A stretch of 64,000 bases of DNA from Alphaproteobacteria bacterium (lineage in GTDB: Bacteria > Pseudomonadota > Alphaproteobacteria > Rhodospirillales > WMHbin7), in assembly GCA_015232335.1 (NCBI GenBank), contig JADFZV010000005.1, positions 1 to 64,000 on the forward strand, written 5' to 3'. A program made the position numbers and the translations under genes. This document shows positions 26,955-36,408 of this stretch, in pieces; the first letter of the stretch is position 1; the number at the start of each line of letters is the position of its first letter. A model generated the notes under the pieces. The model had not been told where the DNA came from. It worked only from the letters and a program-made list of their open reading frames with translations, and did no database searches.

Positions 26955-28046
26955 ATGAAGGAATTCGGCAGCTATGATCTGGATGCTTACGGGCGGCTGG
27001 GCTATCGCCCAGCGGCGCCGCCCTTTCCCAAATTGGATGACGTATGGGAGCGTTTGCAGGCAGCCGAAAGCACCATCAGCGAGTTTGATCGGGCGCTGTC
27101 GGCTTTCCCGGTTCCCGGCACCTTGGGCAGTCTGTTTGGCAGGTCCGACGCCGTTCATTCTTCCACCGCCGAAGGCTGCACCACCACCTTTGGCGATTTG
27201 CTGGAATTCCAGTCGGGCTTAAAGCAAGCACCCGACCCCGAGGATGCCCGCACGGTCGCCGCAGCTTCCGACGCCTTCAACACCCTGTCACAGAAGAAGG
27301 GCGATCCGCTTACGGCGGCCAAAAGCATCCATCGCCGTCTGTTTCCGGGCAAGGATAGCGGTAAGCTGAAAACCATTCCCAACGGTGTCGCCGACCAGGA
27401 TCGACCGGGCGGCTATTTCCTCTATACCCATCCCGACCGGCTGCAAGAAACGCTTGCCGCCTGGAAGCTGCTGACCATGGATAGCGCCAAGCGGCCGGAA
27501 CTGGTGCGCCAAGCATTGGCGCATTGGATGTTCGAGCATATCCATCCCTTCCCGGACGGCAATGGACGCATCGGCCGTTTGCTGGTGCCGCTGGCGATGA
27601 GCTGGAAGGGGGCCACGCAAAACGCCTGCGCCTTCCTGGGCGAGGGTGTGCGCCAAAACAAGGGGCTTTATGTCGAGGGGTTGAAGGCGGCCAGAAGCAC
27701 CGGCGACTTTGCGCGCTGGACTCGCACCTTTCTGGCTTTGGCCGAACAAACGGCCAGGGCCAACCAGAACCGCTTGTCCAAGCTAGCGGGCCTAATGGCA
27801 GGGTGGCAAAAGGCGACGGCGAAATTCCGCGCGCATTCGCTGGTGCATCCGCTGGTGCCCTGGGCGCTGACGCATCCGAAATTCACCGTCAAGGATGCCC
27901 AGGCCGGCATCGGCACCGGCAGCTTTGCCAGCGTCAACGAGGCGGTGGCGAGGTTGGAAGAATTGGGGCTGGTCGAAGTGGCAGGGCAGCGCAGCCGCGA
28001 CCGCCTGTTCGTCGCCAAGGCGGTGATCGAGTTGTTCGAACCGTAG
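26955..28046 (+). CDS. Fic-domain AMP-transferase with internal inhibitory helix
   Basis: The protein has 363 residues. The Fic core motif HPFPDGNGR is at residues 197-205, with all the catalytic and phosphate-binding positions (His197, Asp201, Asn203, Arg205). An inhibitory-helix motif of the form (S/T)xxxE(G/N) is seen as SSTAEG at 69-74, N-terminal to the Fic fold, the class II arrangement. The C-terminal part (about 285-360) looks like a winged helix ending VAKAVIELFEP. Fic enzymes transfer AMP from ATP to protein hydroxyls; the target cannot be predicted. A small gene follows 9 bp downstream. Confidence 0.88.
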   Translation: MKEFGSYDLDAYGRLGYRPAAPPFPKLDDVWERLQAAESTISEFDRALSAFPVPGTLGSLFGRSDAVHSSTAEGCTTTFGDLLEFQSGLKQAPDPEDARTVAAASDAFNTLSQKKGDPLTAAKSIHRRLFPGKDSGKLKTIPNGVADQDRPGGYFLYTHPDRLQETLAAWKLLTMDSAKRPELVRQALAHWMFEHIHPFPDGNGRIGRLLVPLAMSWKGATQNACAFLGEGVRQNKGLYVEGLKAARSTGDFARWTRTFLALAEQTARANQNRLSKLAGLMAGWQKATAKFRAHSLVHPLVPWALTHPKFTVKDAQAGIGTGSFASVNEAVARLEELGLVEVAGQRSRDRLFVAKAVIELFEP

Positions 28047-28055
28047 GGAGGCAAA

Positions 28056-28301
28056 ATGGGAAAGAAGAAAGACGAGATAAAGCGCCTGCGCCAGGATTGT
28101 GCCGATGCCTACCAGATCATCGGCTATCTCGCCAGTGAGGCAAATCTGTTCGAGACGAAAGAGGTCGAGAAGGCGCTGGACAACATCTATGCCGCAGCTG
28201 CTGGGGAGCCCAGACCTCATGACGACCTGATACCTTTTGCTCCGAAGGCCAAGCAGACGGCGAAGAAAAAAATTCGCCATTCCCCGCGCATGCTGGGCTG
28301 A
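28056..28301 (+). CDS. Small charged protein downstream of Fic
   Basis: The protein has 81 residues with a good ribosome site (AGGGAGG, 5 bp before the ATG). The N-terminal half is helical and charged (KKKDEIKRLRQDCADAYQIIGYLASEA), and the C-terminus is lysine-rich (KAKQTAKKKIRHSP). It does not carry the Fic inhibitory motif, which is already inside the Fic protein. I do not recognise the family. The position suggests cotranscription and perhaps a Fic target, adaptor or nucleic-acid binder. Confidence 0.6.
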   Translation: MGKKKDEIKRLRQDCADAYQIIGYLASEANLFETKEVEKALDNIYAAAAGEPRPHDDLIPFAPKAKQTAKKKIRHSPRMLG

Positions 28302-28404
28302 ACCGAGTAGATAACGGCTCCGGCCGGCGACCTTGCTTGCGTCTGCCAGAACTTGATCTTTCCTGCTTACCCGGTGCTTACCTGACACCCGTAGACGGCA
28401 AGCC

Positions 28405-28447
28405 CTTAAAACAAATCACCCGCCAAGCCATTGACTTGACGGGTGTT
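28405..28447 (-). terminator. tRNA-Lys terminator (possibly bidirectional)
   Basis: ACCCGCCAAG (28418-28427) and CTTGACGGGT (28435-28444) pair with one mismatch around a seven-base loop. On the minus strand the hairpin directly follows the tRNA and is followed by ATTTGTTTT. On the plus strand it is followed by GTTTCTT. The rest of 28302-28404 shows no gene. Confidence 0.7.
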
Positions 28448-28450
28448 TCT

Positions 28451-28525
28451 TGGTGAGCGCGGCGGGGATCGAACCCGCGACCCTCTGATTAAAAGTCAGA
28501 TGCTCTACCGCTGAGCTACGCGCCC
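28451..28525 (-). tRNA. tRNA-Lys (UUU)
   Basis: The minus strand folds as a full cloverleaf. The acceptor stem GGGCGCG pairs with CGCGCTC, the D arm is GCTC-AGCGGTA-GAGC, the anticodon arm TCTGA-CTTTTAA-TCAGA has TTT as anticodon, and the T arm is GCGGG-TTCGATC-CCCGC. The 3' CCA is encoded (28451-28453). A terminator hairpin follows. Confidence 0.96.
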
Positions 28526-28550
28526 GAAACTGGGTTGGAGCCTTATGCCC

Positions 28551-29096
28551 CTATTTGACGTCGGCGGCAACGCGCATTTTCATGATGCGGTCCGGCTCAT
28601 CCACTTTGCCATTAGCCATCCGATTGCCCTTCTTGATCATATCCACATATTCCATGCCCTCGGTCACCCTGCCCCAGACGGTATAATTTCCGTCCAGAGT
28701 CTGACAGCCCGTCTGCGTAAAGCAGATGAAGAACTGTGAATCCCCGCTATCGGGATCGGAAGACCTGGCCATCGAGACCGTGCCGCGCACATGCTTCTCC
28801 TTTGAGAATTCCGCGCGCATCTTCTTGCCGGACCCGCCAGTGCCGTCGCCGTTCGGATCGCCCGTCTGGGCCATGAAACCAGCAATGACGCGATGAAACT
28901 TCAGCCCGTCATAATAACCCTGGCGGGTCAGTTCCTTAATTCTTGCGGTATGACCCGGGGCCAGATCGCTTCGAAGCTCGATCACCACGCGCCCATCCTT
29001 AAGATCAAGATAGATCGTGTTCTCGGGGTCCAGCGCCAGAGCGGGGCGTGCAGCGACCAGAGCCAGAAACGCAAGAACGGCAAGCAGCTTACGCAT
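28551..29096 (-). CDS. Periplasmic cyclophilin-type peptidyl-prolyl isomerase
   Basis: The protein has 181 residues from the ATG of MRKLLAVLAFLAL; a signal peptide is cleaved near ALA (about residue 22). The cyclophilin core includes FHRVIAGFMAQTGDP (active-site Arg/Phe/Gln region) and SQFFICF. It catalyses proline isomerisation during folding of exported proteins. It is the exported paralogue of the cytoplasmic copy 26 bp upstream in the same orientation. Confidence 0.92.
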   Translation of the reverse strand: MRKLLAVLAFLALVAARPALALDPENTIYLDLKDGRVVIELRSDLAPGHTARIKELTRQGYYDGLKFHRVIAGFMAQTGDPNGDGTGGSGKKMRAEFSKEKHVRGTVSMARSSDPDSGDSQFFICFTQTGCQTLDGNYTVWGRVTEGMEYVDMIKKGNRMANGKVDEPDRIMKMRVAADVK

Positions 29097-29122
29097 TGAT
29101 ATGTCTCCCTTCTCTTCTGATA

Positions 29123-29611
29123 TTATGCGGCGTCTGCGGCCACGCACAGGGCCATGATGCAATCCGGATCGTTGACCTGACCGTTGGTGCTATCATCACC
29201 CTTCTTGATATTGTCGACGAAGTCCATGCCTTCGATCACCTTCCCCCAAATAGTGTATTTTCCATCCAGGAAACGGGAGTCTTCAAAGCAGATGAAGAAT
29301 TGCGAATCGGCGCTGTCGGGGCTTTGCGCTCTCGCCATCGAGCAGGTGCCGCGCACATGCTTTTCGCGCGAGAACTCAGCCTTCAGCTTCTGACCCGAGC
29401 CCCCCATGCCGGTGCCGGTGGGATCGCCCGTCTGCGCCATGAAACCATCGATCACGCGGTGAAAAACGATGCCGTCATAGAACTTTTGACGGACCAGTTC
29501 CTTGATGCGCGCCACATGATTTGGCGCCAGATCCGGCTTTAGCTCGATCACCACGCGGCCATCCTTCAAATCAAGATACAGCGTGTTCTCGAGATCGTGT
29601 GCCTCAGCCAT
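29123..29611 (-). CDS. ppiB: Cytoplasmic cyclophilin-type peptidyl-prolyl isomerase
   Basis: The protein has 162 residues without a signal peptide. Cyclophilin signatures: YDGIVFHRVIDGFMAQTGDPTGTG in outline, SMARAQSPDSADSQFFICF and LDGKYTIWGKVIEGMD. It shares most of its core with the periplasmic paralogue downstream, consistent with tandem duplication. The start touches the coaD stop at 29611. Confidence 0.93.
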   Translation of the reverse strand: MAEAHDLENTLYLDLKDGRVVIELKPDLAPNHVARIKELVRQKFYDGIVFHRVIDGFMAQTGDPTGTGMGGSGQKLKAEFSREKHVRGTCSMARAQSPDSADSQFFICFEDSRFLDGKYTIWGKVIEGMDFVDNIKKGDDSTNGQVNDPDCIMALCVAADAA

Positions 29612-30126
29612 CAGTCTTCCTCCTGAAGTGATTTGAACCTTTCGATCAGCCTGCCCTTGACGCCTGGCGTGACGAAAGACGAAATATCTCCCCCCAAGCG
29701 GCCGATCTCCTTGACGAAACGCGATGAAATGAACTGGCAGCGGTCGCTGGCCATCAAGAACACGGTTTCCATTTCCAAGTCTAGCCGGGCGTTCATGCCC
29801 GCCATCTGGAATTCGTACTCGAAATCCGAAACGGCGCGAAGCCCTCGGATGATCATGGTCGCCCCTGCTTCTTTGGCAAAATGCATCAGCAAATTGTCGA
29901 AGGGCCTGACTTCGATGCGCACACCATTTGTGTGCTTGAGCCCCGCAACCTCATCGACGATGAGCTGTGTACGCTCGGCAACCGTGAACAAAGGCCCCTT
30001 GCCCGCATTCACCGCCACGGCGACGATCAAACGATCAACCACCTTGGTGGCGCGCTGGATGATATCAAGATGGCCGTTCGTCACCGGGTCGAAGGTGCCC
30101 GGATAGACCCCAATGCGTTCAGGCAT
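29611..30126 (-). CDS. coaD: Phosphopantetheine adenylyltransferase
   Basis: The protein has 171 residues from [19 protein letters not shown]. The nucleotidyltransferase motif T-N-G-H is at 16-19, and the C-terminal SSRFVKEI helix is typical of CoaD. It adenylates 4'-phosphopantetheine in coenzyme A synthesis. The start lies 8 bp inside the 3' end of gyrA, so translation is probably coupled. Confidence 0.95.
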   Translation of the reverse strand: MPERIGVYPGTFDPVTNGHLDIIQRATKVVDRLIVAVAVNAGKGPLFTVAERTQLIVDEVAGLKHTNGVRIEVRPFDNLLMHFAKEAGATMIIRGLRAVSDFEYEFQMAGMNARLDLEMETVFLMASDRCQFISSRFVKEIGRLGGDISSFVTPGVKGRLIERFKSLQEED

Positions 30127-32860
30127 CGCCGTTCTCTTCGCTTTCTTCCAAGGGGGCACTGTCGTCGATCTCGGCCAAGCCAACCTCGTCTTCCGTTTCG
30201 TCGGCAGGCAGGCGCGACACCGAAACAACCTTTTCGCCTTCGGCAACCTTGATCAGCGTAACGCCTTGGGTAACGCGCCCCGCCATACGAATGCCCTCGA
30301 TGGGCAGACGGATGATGGTGCCGCCATCGGTGACCAGCAGAAGGTGGTCGGCGGCATCGACCGGGAACGAAGCCACCACCTGACCATTGCGCTCGGAACA
30401 ATCGATATTGGCAATGCCCAGACCGCCGCGCCCGGCCACCCGGTATTCATAAGCCGAACTGCGCTTGCCATAACCGTTTTCTGTTACGGTCAGGATGAAT
30501 TCTTCGCCCTCGCCAAGACGGGCCATGACGTCTGGCGCCAGAAGCGGGGTCTCGACGCTGCTCTCGCCCTCGGCCCCCTCCTCGCCCTGCAGGCGCTTGC
30601 GGGCCTTGAGATAGGCGTCGCGCGTGGGCGTATCGAAATCGACATGCCTAAGGATCGACATCGAAATCACTTCATCGCCCTCGGCCAACTGAATGCCGCG
30701 CACACCGGTCGAATCGCGCCCCTTGAAGACGCGCACGTCATCGACCGGGAAACGGATACACTTGCCCGAACGCGCCGCCAGCAGGACATTGGCATCCTCG
30801 ATGCAAGGGGCCACGCCGATCAGGCGGTCGCCCTCGTCCAGTTTCATGGCGATCTTGCCATTGGCCCGCACATCCAGGAAATCGGCCAGCTCGTTGCGAC
30901 GCACGCCGCCCGAGGCGGTGGCGAACATGACATGCAGATGTGCCATCGCCTCCTCGTCCTCGGAAAGCGGCAGCACGGTCGAGATAACCTCGCCCCCCTT
31001 CAGGGGCAGCAGATTGACCATGGCCTTGCCCTTGGCCTGCGGCGTGCCCAGGGGCAGGCGATAGACCTTGAGCTTGTAGACGATGCCGGTCGAGCTGAAG
31101 AACAGAATGGGGGCATGGGTCGAGGCCACGAAGACCTGGGAGAGCACGTCCTCTTCGCGCATGCTCATGGCCGAGCGGCCCTTGCCGCCACGCCGCTGGG
31201 CGCGATAGGCCGCCAGTGGCACGCGCTTGATATAGCCCGAGGCGGTAACGGTCACCACCATGTCTTCGCGCTGAATCAGATCCTCGATATCGGCTTCGAA
31301 CTCGACATCCTCTATGGCGGTGCGCCTGGGGGTGGCGAATTCCACCTTCATCGCCACCAGTTCGGAACGGATGATGCCGTAAAGCTTCTCGCGAGAGCCC
31401 AGAACGGCCAGATGCTCGGCGATTTCAATGCCGATCTCGGTCAATTCGGCGGCGATTTTGTCGCGCTCAAGCCCGGTCAGGCGGTGCAGGCGCAAATCCA
31501 GAATGGCCTTGGCCTGGGCTTCGCTTAATCGATAGCAGCCATTCACCACCTTGCGATCCGGCTCGTCGATCAGCTTGACCAAGGGCTCGACGTCGAAGGC
31601 TTCCCAATCGCGGTTCATCAGGCGTTCGCGCGCGGTGGCGGGATCGGGTGCTTCGCGGATCATCTTGATCACGGCATCCAGATTGGCCACGGCGATGGCC
31701 AGACCGACCAAGGTGTGGGCGCGGTCGCGCGCCTTGCCCAATTCGTAGATGGTGCGCCTTGTCACCACTTCTTCGCGGAAGGCGACAAAGGCAACGATGA
31801 TGTCGCGAAGGCTCATCATCATCGGTTTGCCGCCATTCAAGGCCAGCATATTGACGCCAAAACTGGTTTGCAGCGGCGTGAACTTGTAGAGCTGATTCAG
31901 CACCACCTCGGGCACGGCGTCGCGCTTAAGCTCCACCACCACGCGCAGGCCGTCGCGATCGGATTCGTCCCGAAGATCGGAAATGCCTTCGATGCGCTTG
32001 TCGCGCACCAGCTCGGCCATCAGCTCGATCATGCGAGCCTTGTTGACCTGATAAGGCACCTCGGTGATCACGATGGCTTGGCGATCCTTGCGAATCTCTT
32101 CGATATCGGCCTTGCCGCGAATGACCACTGAACCCCGACCGGTCAAGAAAGCCTGACGGACGCCGGAACGACCCAGAATGATGCCGCCCGTGGGAAAATC
32201 GGGGGCCAGCACGATTTCCATCAATTTTTCGGGCGAAATATCAGGATCGTCGATATAGGCGCAGCAGGCGTCGATCACCTCGCCCAGATTGTGGGGCGGG
32301 ATGTTAGTGGCCATGCCGACCGCGATACCGCCCGCGCCATTGACCAGCAAATTGGGGAAACGGGCGGGAAGAACGATGGGTTCTTCCACGGTGTCATCGT
32401 AGTTGGACTGAAAATCGACCGTGGCCTTGCCGATATCGTCGAGCAGACTGTGCGCTGCCTTGGCCAGACGCGCCTCTGTATAGCGCATGGCAGCAGGGGG
32501 ATCGCCGTCCATCGAGCCGAAATTGCCCTGGCCGTCAATCAGCGGCAGGCGCATCGAGAAGTACTGCGCCATACGCACCATGGCATCGTAGATCGCGGCG
32601 TCACCATGCGGGTGATATTTACCCATGACGTCGCCGACGATGCGAGCCGATTTGCGGAAGGGCTTGTTCCACTCATAGCCGCTTTCGCTCATCGCAAACA
32701 GAATGCGCCGATGAACGGGCTTCAAGCCGTCACGGACGTCGGGAAGCGCTCGCGACACGATCACGCTCATGGCGTAATCGAGATAGGAGCGTTTCATCTC
32801 CTCTTCGATCGTAACCGGCGCGATATCTTGTCCCGGGGAAACCGGCGGAGTTGCTGTCAC
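30119..32860 (-). CDS. gyrA: DNA gyrase subunit A
   Basis: The protein has 913 residues. The breakage-reunion domain has catalytic Tyr127 ([10 protein letters not shown]). The quinolone-determining helix reads [12 protein letters not shown], so the position equivalent to E. coli Ser83 is Ala88, a residue common in alphaproteobacteria and linked to lower quinolone susceptibility. The C-terminal beta-pinwheel repeats include the gyrase-specific QRRGGKGR box (around 570). A short acidic tail ([15 protein letters not shown]) ends the protein. It introduces negative supercoils with GyrB, which is not in the window. Confidence 0.96.
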   Translation of the reverse strand: MTATPPVSPGQDIAPVTIEEEMKRSYLDYAMSVIVSRALPDVRDGLKPVHRRILFAMSESGYEWNKPFRKSARIVGDVMGKYHPHGDAAIYDAMVRMAQYFSMRLPLIDGQGNFGSMDGDPPAAMRYTEARLAKAAHSLLDDIGKATVDFQSNYDDTVEEPIVLPARFPNLLVNGAGGIAVGMATNIPPHNLGEVIDACCAYIDDPDISPEKLMEIVLAPDFPTGGIILGRSGVRQAFLTGRGSVVIRGKADIEEIRKDRQAIVITEVPYQVNKARMIELMAELVRDKRIEGISDLRDESDRDGLRVVVELKRDAVPEVVLNQLYKFTPLQTSFGVNMLALNGGKPMMMSLRDIIVAFVAFREEVVTRRTIYELGKARDRAHTLVGLAIAVANLDAVIKMIREAPDPATARERLMNRDWEAFDVEPLVKLIDEPDRKVVNGCYRLSEAQAKAILDLRLHRLTGLERDKIAAELTEIGIEIAEHLAVLGSREKLYGIIRSELVAMKVEFATPRRTAIEDVEFEADIEDLIQREDMVVTVTASGYIKRVPLAAYRAQRRGGKGRSAMSMREEDVLSQVFVASTHAPILFFSSTGIVYKLKVYRLPLGTPQAKGKAMVNLLPLKGGEVISTVLPLSEDEEAMAHLHVMFATASGGVRRNELADFLDVRANGKIAMKLDEGDRLIGVAPCIEDANVLLAARSGKCIRFPVDDVRVFKGRDSTGVRGIQLAEGDEVISMSILRHVDFDTPTRDAYLKARKRLQGEEGAEGESSVETPLLAPDVMARLGEGEEFILTVTENGYGKRSSAYEYRVAGRGGLGIANIDCSERNGQVVASFPVDAADHLLLVTDGGTIIRLPIEGIRMAGRVTQGVTLIKVAEGEKVVSVSRLPADETEDEVGLAEIDDSAPLEESEENGDA

Positions 32861-33044
32861 AAGCGGCTCATTTCATAAAAATCCAGGTTCAGAGGCATAG
32901 CCCCTTTCCAGAGCAAAATCCAGTCTCCTTTATTGCCGTGCAACGCGCTGTAATTACATGTTTTTTTTGGGTGTGAACGACACATAAGGGCGCAGAGGCG
33001 CTGCCCCCCCGGAATCGGGCCTGCCTTAAGGGTAAGCAGACGGC
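32861..33044. other. Intergenic region upstream of gyrA
   Basis: This gap holds the gyrA promoter region on the minus strand, but I could not pick a convincing -35/-10 pair. It contains the string GCAACGCGCTGTAATTACAT followed by a run of T at about 32940-32969, which resembles a string at 4729-4757. A small GC-rich hairpin candidate lies near 32990-33003. No gene seen. Confidence 0.4.
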
Positions 33045-33941
33045 TTATAGCCCCCTTAAAAAGCTGGCGCGGAGCGGCTGGGCACCCTGCTTGACCTGGG
33101 CCAGCTGCGCCAGCAGCCGATCCCTGTCCTTGGGCAGATTTCCGGCCAAGGCCAAAGCATTCGAAGCATGGTTCGAGCGGAAAATGATTGGGCGCTTCGG
33201 GGCAAGCCCTGCGATCAGCCGTTCCTGCTCGGCCAGCATGCCCAGATCGTCCTGGAATTCGAAGCCTTCGGGATAGGCCTTGGCGAAATCCGCCGCCACC
33301 TCGGGGGCTACCCCCAACTGCAAGGTGGAAAGAAATTCCGGGGGGGATGCGTTCACCACAGCTTGTGAGCCGTCGATATGCTCTTGCCAGAAGGCCTTGC
33401 CGCCGAGCCCCAGAACCAGCGTGGCCGAGACCTTGATGCCCGCCGCCTGCGGCTTGGCCAGGGCTTCGATCATCTGCTTTTGCGTTACCCCCTTGGCGAT
33501 GCGTTTCAGAATGCCGGGGGAGCCGCTTTCGATGCCGACATAGACCAGGGACAGCTTTCCGGCCCGCAGGAGCGCCAATTCAGGAATGGTTTTGCGCAAA
33601 AGATTGCCAGGCTGGGCATAGGCGGAAACGCGGGTAAGATCGGGAAAGGCCGCCGCCAGCCTTTCCAGAATGGCCAGAAGATGATCGGTAGGCAGGGTCA
33701 GCGCATCGCCATCGGCCAGGAAAACGCGCCGGGCTTCGGGCCAGCTTTTGCTCCAGGCATCGATATCAGCGAACACATCAAAAAGCGGACGCGCCTGGAA
33801 GCGTTTGGCGCGATACATCGAACAAAAGCGGCAGCGATTCCAGCTACAGCCCAGCGTCGCCTGAATGATCAGATTGTCGCCTTCCGAGGGCGGACGCCAA
33901 AGCGGGGCGTCGTAGACGAAGGAATCGGGCTCGTCGTACAT
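33045..33941 (-). CDS. Radical SAM protein with CX4CX2C cluster motif
   Basis: The protein has 298 residues from the ATG of MYDEPDSFVY (a TTG five codons upstream is possible). The cluster-binding cysteines lie in LGCSWNRCRFC at residues 32, 37 and 40, with one more residue than the usual CX3CX2C spacing. The following FLADGDALTLP and YVGIESGSPGILKRIAKG are typical radical SAM core segments (Elp3-type). Substrate unknown; it follows a secreted hydrolase gene with no gap. Confidence 0.8.
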   Translation of the reverse strand: MYDEPDSFVYDAPLWRPPSEGDNLIIQATLGCSWNRCRFCSMYRAKRFQARPLFDVFADIDAWSKSWPEARRVFLADGDALTLPTDHLLAILERLAAAFPDLTRVSAYAQPGNLLRKTIPELALLRAGKLSLVYVGIESGSPGILKRIAKGVTQKQMIEALAKPQAAGIKVSATLVLGLGGKAFWQEHIDGSQAVVNASPPEFLSTLQLGVAPEVAADFAKAYPEGFEFQDDLGMLAEQERLIAGLAPKRPIIFRSNHASNALALAGNLPKDRDRLLAQLAQVKQGAQPLRASFLRGL

Positions 33942-33942
33942 C

Positions 33943-34962
33943 CTATTTTCCGGCAATCCGGTTCATCAGGCCGATCATCTCGGACAGCGATTTTCTGGTG
34001 ACTTCACGGCTGCCCTCGATCGTAACGCCGGGCATGGCGCAAGTCGCCAAATGGGATTTCATGTCGGAGGGCGCCACGTCCATCTCGCGGCCATCGACCC
34101 AGATCAGATGATTGGCGGGCAAGCCCTGGCCCATGAAGATCAGCGGGCAATTCAGGCGAGACGATGCCGAGGGCAGTTGCTTGACGCCTTGCATCTGCAC
34201 ATTCAGCCATCCATGGCGGGCGTTTTCGTAATCGATGAGGCGAATATCGGGAAGAGGGACTTTGCTATAACTCATCTGTCGTTCCACCATCAGGCGCACC
34301 CGCTTGGGCGGCGTCCAGTCATCGTCCAGCCCGAACATCACCAACACAGGACCGCCCGCAAACACCTTGTCCGCCATGAAGCCATGTTCGCCCGAGGGAT
34401 AGAAAGAGCTATGGCCCGCAAAGCGCAGATCGCCAGTAATCAGACGACGACGCAAAGGCTCGAGCGCCGTGAACCAACTGGTCATGCCGCCCATCGAAGC
34501 GCCTGCAATGAAGATCGCGTCTTTTCGGATACGGTCATCCTTGGCAAGGGCTTCAAGAGCGGCAAAAGCGTCCGAAATCAGACTGGGGCTTCCCGCCGCC
34601 CCGGCCCCACCAGAACAGACATTCGACCAAGCGCGGGGGACAAAGCTGTCATAGACCAGGGTGGCATAGCCTGCGGACCTAGCCGCCTCCAGAATCAGAG
34701 CCTCGCCGTGCCCTGCCCCGCTCCATCCGGCACAGCTATGCGCCACCACCAGAACGGCATGGGGACCGGGCGTGGCCGGAAACTCCAAAAAGGCCTTGAT
34801 GGTCACCTCGCCCGATGCTTCCCCCCGAAGCAATTGGTAAAATCCGCTATAGGTGCGCGACGTGAAGTCGAAAGGGTCGGCACTGGCTGGAAAGGTACAA
34901 GCCAGCAGCAGCAAGAATCCCCAGATCAACCCGTTGCGCACGGAATTAGCTCTCGCCTTCAT
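33943..34962 (-). CDS. Exported alpha/beta hydrolase (dienelactone hydrolase type)
   Basis: The protein has 339 residues with a signal peptide ending near PASA (about residue 28). The alpha/beta-hydrolase core has the nucleophile elbow GASMGG (Ser near 158), an acid in FGLDDDWTPP and the histidine in ARHGW. An oxyanion-type segment VVAHSCAGWSG lies around 73. Substrate is not evident; an esterase or lactonase is likely. The start overlaps the amrA end by 17 bp. Confidence 0.8.
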   Translation of the reverse strand: MKARANSVRNGLIWGFLLLLACTFPASADPFDFTSRTYSGFYQLLRGEASGEVTIKAFLEFPATPGPHAVLVVAHSCAGWSGAGHGEALILEAARSAGYATLVYDSFVPRAWSNVCSGGAGAAGSPSLISDAFAALEALAKDDRIRKDAIFIAGASMGGMTSWFTALEPLRRRLITGDLRFAGHSSFYPSGEHGFMADKVFAGGPVLVMFGLDDDWTPPKRVRLMVERQMSYSKVPLPDIRLIDYENARHGWLNVQMQGVKQLPSASSRLNCPLIFMGQGLPANHLIWVDGREMDVAPSDMKSHLATCAMPGVTIEGSREVTRKSLSEMIGLMNRIAGK

Positions 34963-35518
34963 CCATAACCTCGATGGCCTCGAAGCGCTGCGCCTTGAAA
35001 TCCTTCGACCAGTGATTGGAAGACAGTCCCGCCTTGACCTTAAGATGCGCCAGGAAGGATTTTGGATCTGGCAAGGCCTCCCAGACCGAGGGCAGGAACA
35101 AGGCGCGCCGCCCGGAATCCTCGATGATCAACCCGTCGATGTCCGGGCGAAGCTGACCCAGCAGATCGGCTTCGTCCTTGAAACTCATGCGCTGGGGCGG
35201 GGTCAGAATCGAAACCGACAGATCGATCTCCGCCCACTCCTTCTCTTCCAGTGGCGCAAAACGGGGGTCTTCGAAGGCGGCCTTGTAGGCATTCTCGACC
35301 ACATCCTGGCCCAAGGGACGCCAGGCCAAGGGCGAGCCAATGCAGCCCCTAAGCTCTCCCTTGCGTTTCAAGGTCACGAACACGGCGCCCGGCTCGGCCA
35401 ATTCTCCTGGCATCTGGGAAAGATCGATATTGGCCTGCCCGCCGCCCTTCAGCCCCTGGCGAATGGAGCGCTTGGCAAGATCGAGCAGTACCGGCCCCAA
35501 CCTCTCATGCATGGTCAT
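34946..35518 (-). CDS. amrA: AmmeMemoRadiSam system protein A (AMMECR1 family)
   Basis: The protein has 190 residues starting at MTMHERLGPVL; an ATG six bases further in is equally possible, and both use GAGG upstream. AMMECR1 landmarks are KRKGELRGCIGSPLAWRPL (conserved LRGCIG) and IDLSVSILTPPQRM. The family occurs with the Memo-like and radical SAM genes that flank it. It is inferred to act in radical-based modification; the human homologue's function is unsettled. The start overlaps the amrB stop. Confidence 0.88.
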   Translation of the reverse strand: MTMHERLGPVLLDLAKRSIRQGLKGGGQANIDLSQMPGELAEPGAVFVTLKRKGELRGCIGSPLAWRPLGQDVVENAYKAAFEDPRFAPLEEKEWAEIDLSVSILTPPQRMSFKDEADLLGQLRPDIDGLIIEDSGRRALFLPSVWEALPDPKSFLAHLKVKAGLSSNHWSKDFKAQRFEAIEVMDEGES

Positions 35519-36311
35519 GATCCTCGTAAAAGGCCCAGGCGCCGTAGCCGACAACGCGGTCTTTTGGCCCCGCCGTATCGCCCGAATTGCGCACATCCAA
35601 GGTTGCGACAGTCATATGCCTGCGTTTGGCGGCCTCCAGCAATCCCGCCACGGGAACCGCGCCGCAGGCATGATCGCCATCCAGGAATTTTCCGTCCAGC
35701 CGTTCGATGGCGTCCACCGTCTTGGCATCGATCAGTTGCGCCGTCTTGTAGTCATGGTAGTGCGACAGATCGGTGCTGATCACGATCAGGGTTTCTTCGC
35801 CTCCCCAGGCGGCTTCCAGCACATCGGCCACCAGATCGGGCGAGGCCTGGCCAGCCACGATGGGAACAAGCGCAAAGTCACCCAGAAGCTCAGTCAGGAA
35901 GGGCAGGTGAACTTCCAGACTGTGCTCGGACAGATGGGCGTTGTCGAGAAGCCCCACACCGGGAATCTCGGCAAGCCTTGCTTCGACGTCTCGGTCGAGG
36001 AAAATTTCCTTGCCGGGAATGGCGTAAGACTTGGCTGTGCACAAAGCCAACCCCTTGAAGCCGACACGATGCGAAGGGCCGATCAGAACAACGCGCGAGA
36101 TTCGTCCCTTAAGCCCTGCGATCTGAGCATAGGCGCTGGCGGCAACAGGACCGGAATAGATGTAACCGGCGTGGGGGGCGACCAGGGCCTTGGGGGGTGT
36201 CCCGGTCCCGGCGTGAGCTTGCGCAAGAAAACCCCGCACGGCCCGCTTCAGTTCGGCCGCATCCAATGGATAGAACATCCCCGCCACCGCTGGCGCTCGC
36301 ACGTCAATCAA
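35505..36311 (-). CDS. amrB: AmmeMemoRadiSam system protein B (MEMO1 family)
   Basis: The protein has 268 residues. Memo-family features are VRAPAVAGMFYPLDAAEL at the start, VAPHAGYIYSGPVAASAYA, EHSLEVHLPFL and STDLSHYHDY. The metal-binding histidines of the extradiol-dioxygenase-like fold are present. It is encoded with amrA on the minus strand, divergent from amrS. Confidence 0.9.
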   Translation of the reverse strand: MIDVRAPAVAGMFYPLDAAELKRAVRGFLAQAHAGTGTPPKALVAPHAGYIYSGPVAASAYAQIAGLKGRISRVVLIGPSHRVGFKGLALCTAKSYAIPGKEIFLDRDVEARLAEIPGVGLLDNAHLSEHSLEVHLPFLTELLGDFALVPIVAGQASPDLVADVLEAAWGGEETLIVISTDLSHYHDYKTAQLIDAKTVDAIERLDGKFLDGDHACGAVPVAGLLEAAKRRHMTVATLDVRNSGDTAGPKDRVVGYGAWAFYEDHDHA

Positions 36312-36395
36312 GCCGCACCTCTTTCGCTCGGCGCATTATTCTCCTCAAATTGGAATTCTTCAACCTCGGGATGATGACATTCCAGTCAAAGCTGG

Positions 36396-36401
36396 TAAAA
36401 T
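36396..36401 (+). promoter_or_regulatory. -10-like hexamer next to the amrS start
   Basis: TAAAAT lies 7 bp before the amrS ATG (36409), with only a weak -35 (near GATGAC). No strong Shine-Dalgarno separates it from the start codon. A near-leaderless transcript is possible. The rest of the 97-bp divergent gap shows no gene. Confidence 0.25.
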
Positions 36402-36408
36402 AGGCGTC

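Noticed and set aside
28302..28450. Integration site (att) next to tRNA-Lys
   Set aside because: No integrase and no duplicated tRNA 3' end found within the window.
30113..31528. A 471-codon plus-strand open frame across gyrA
   Set aside because: Antisense shadow of gyrA with no recognisable domain.
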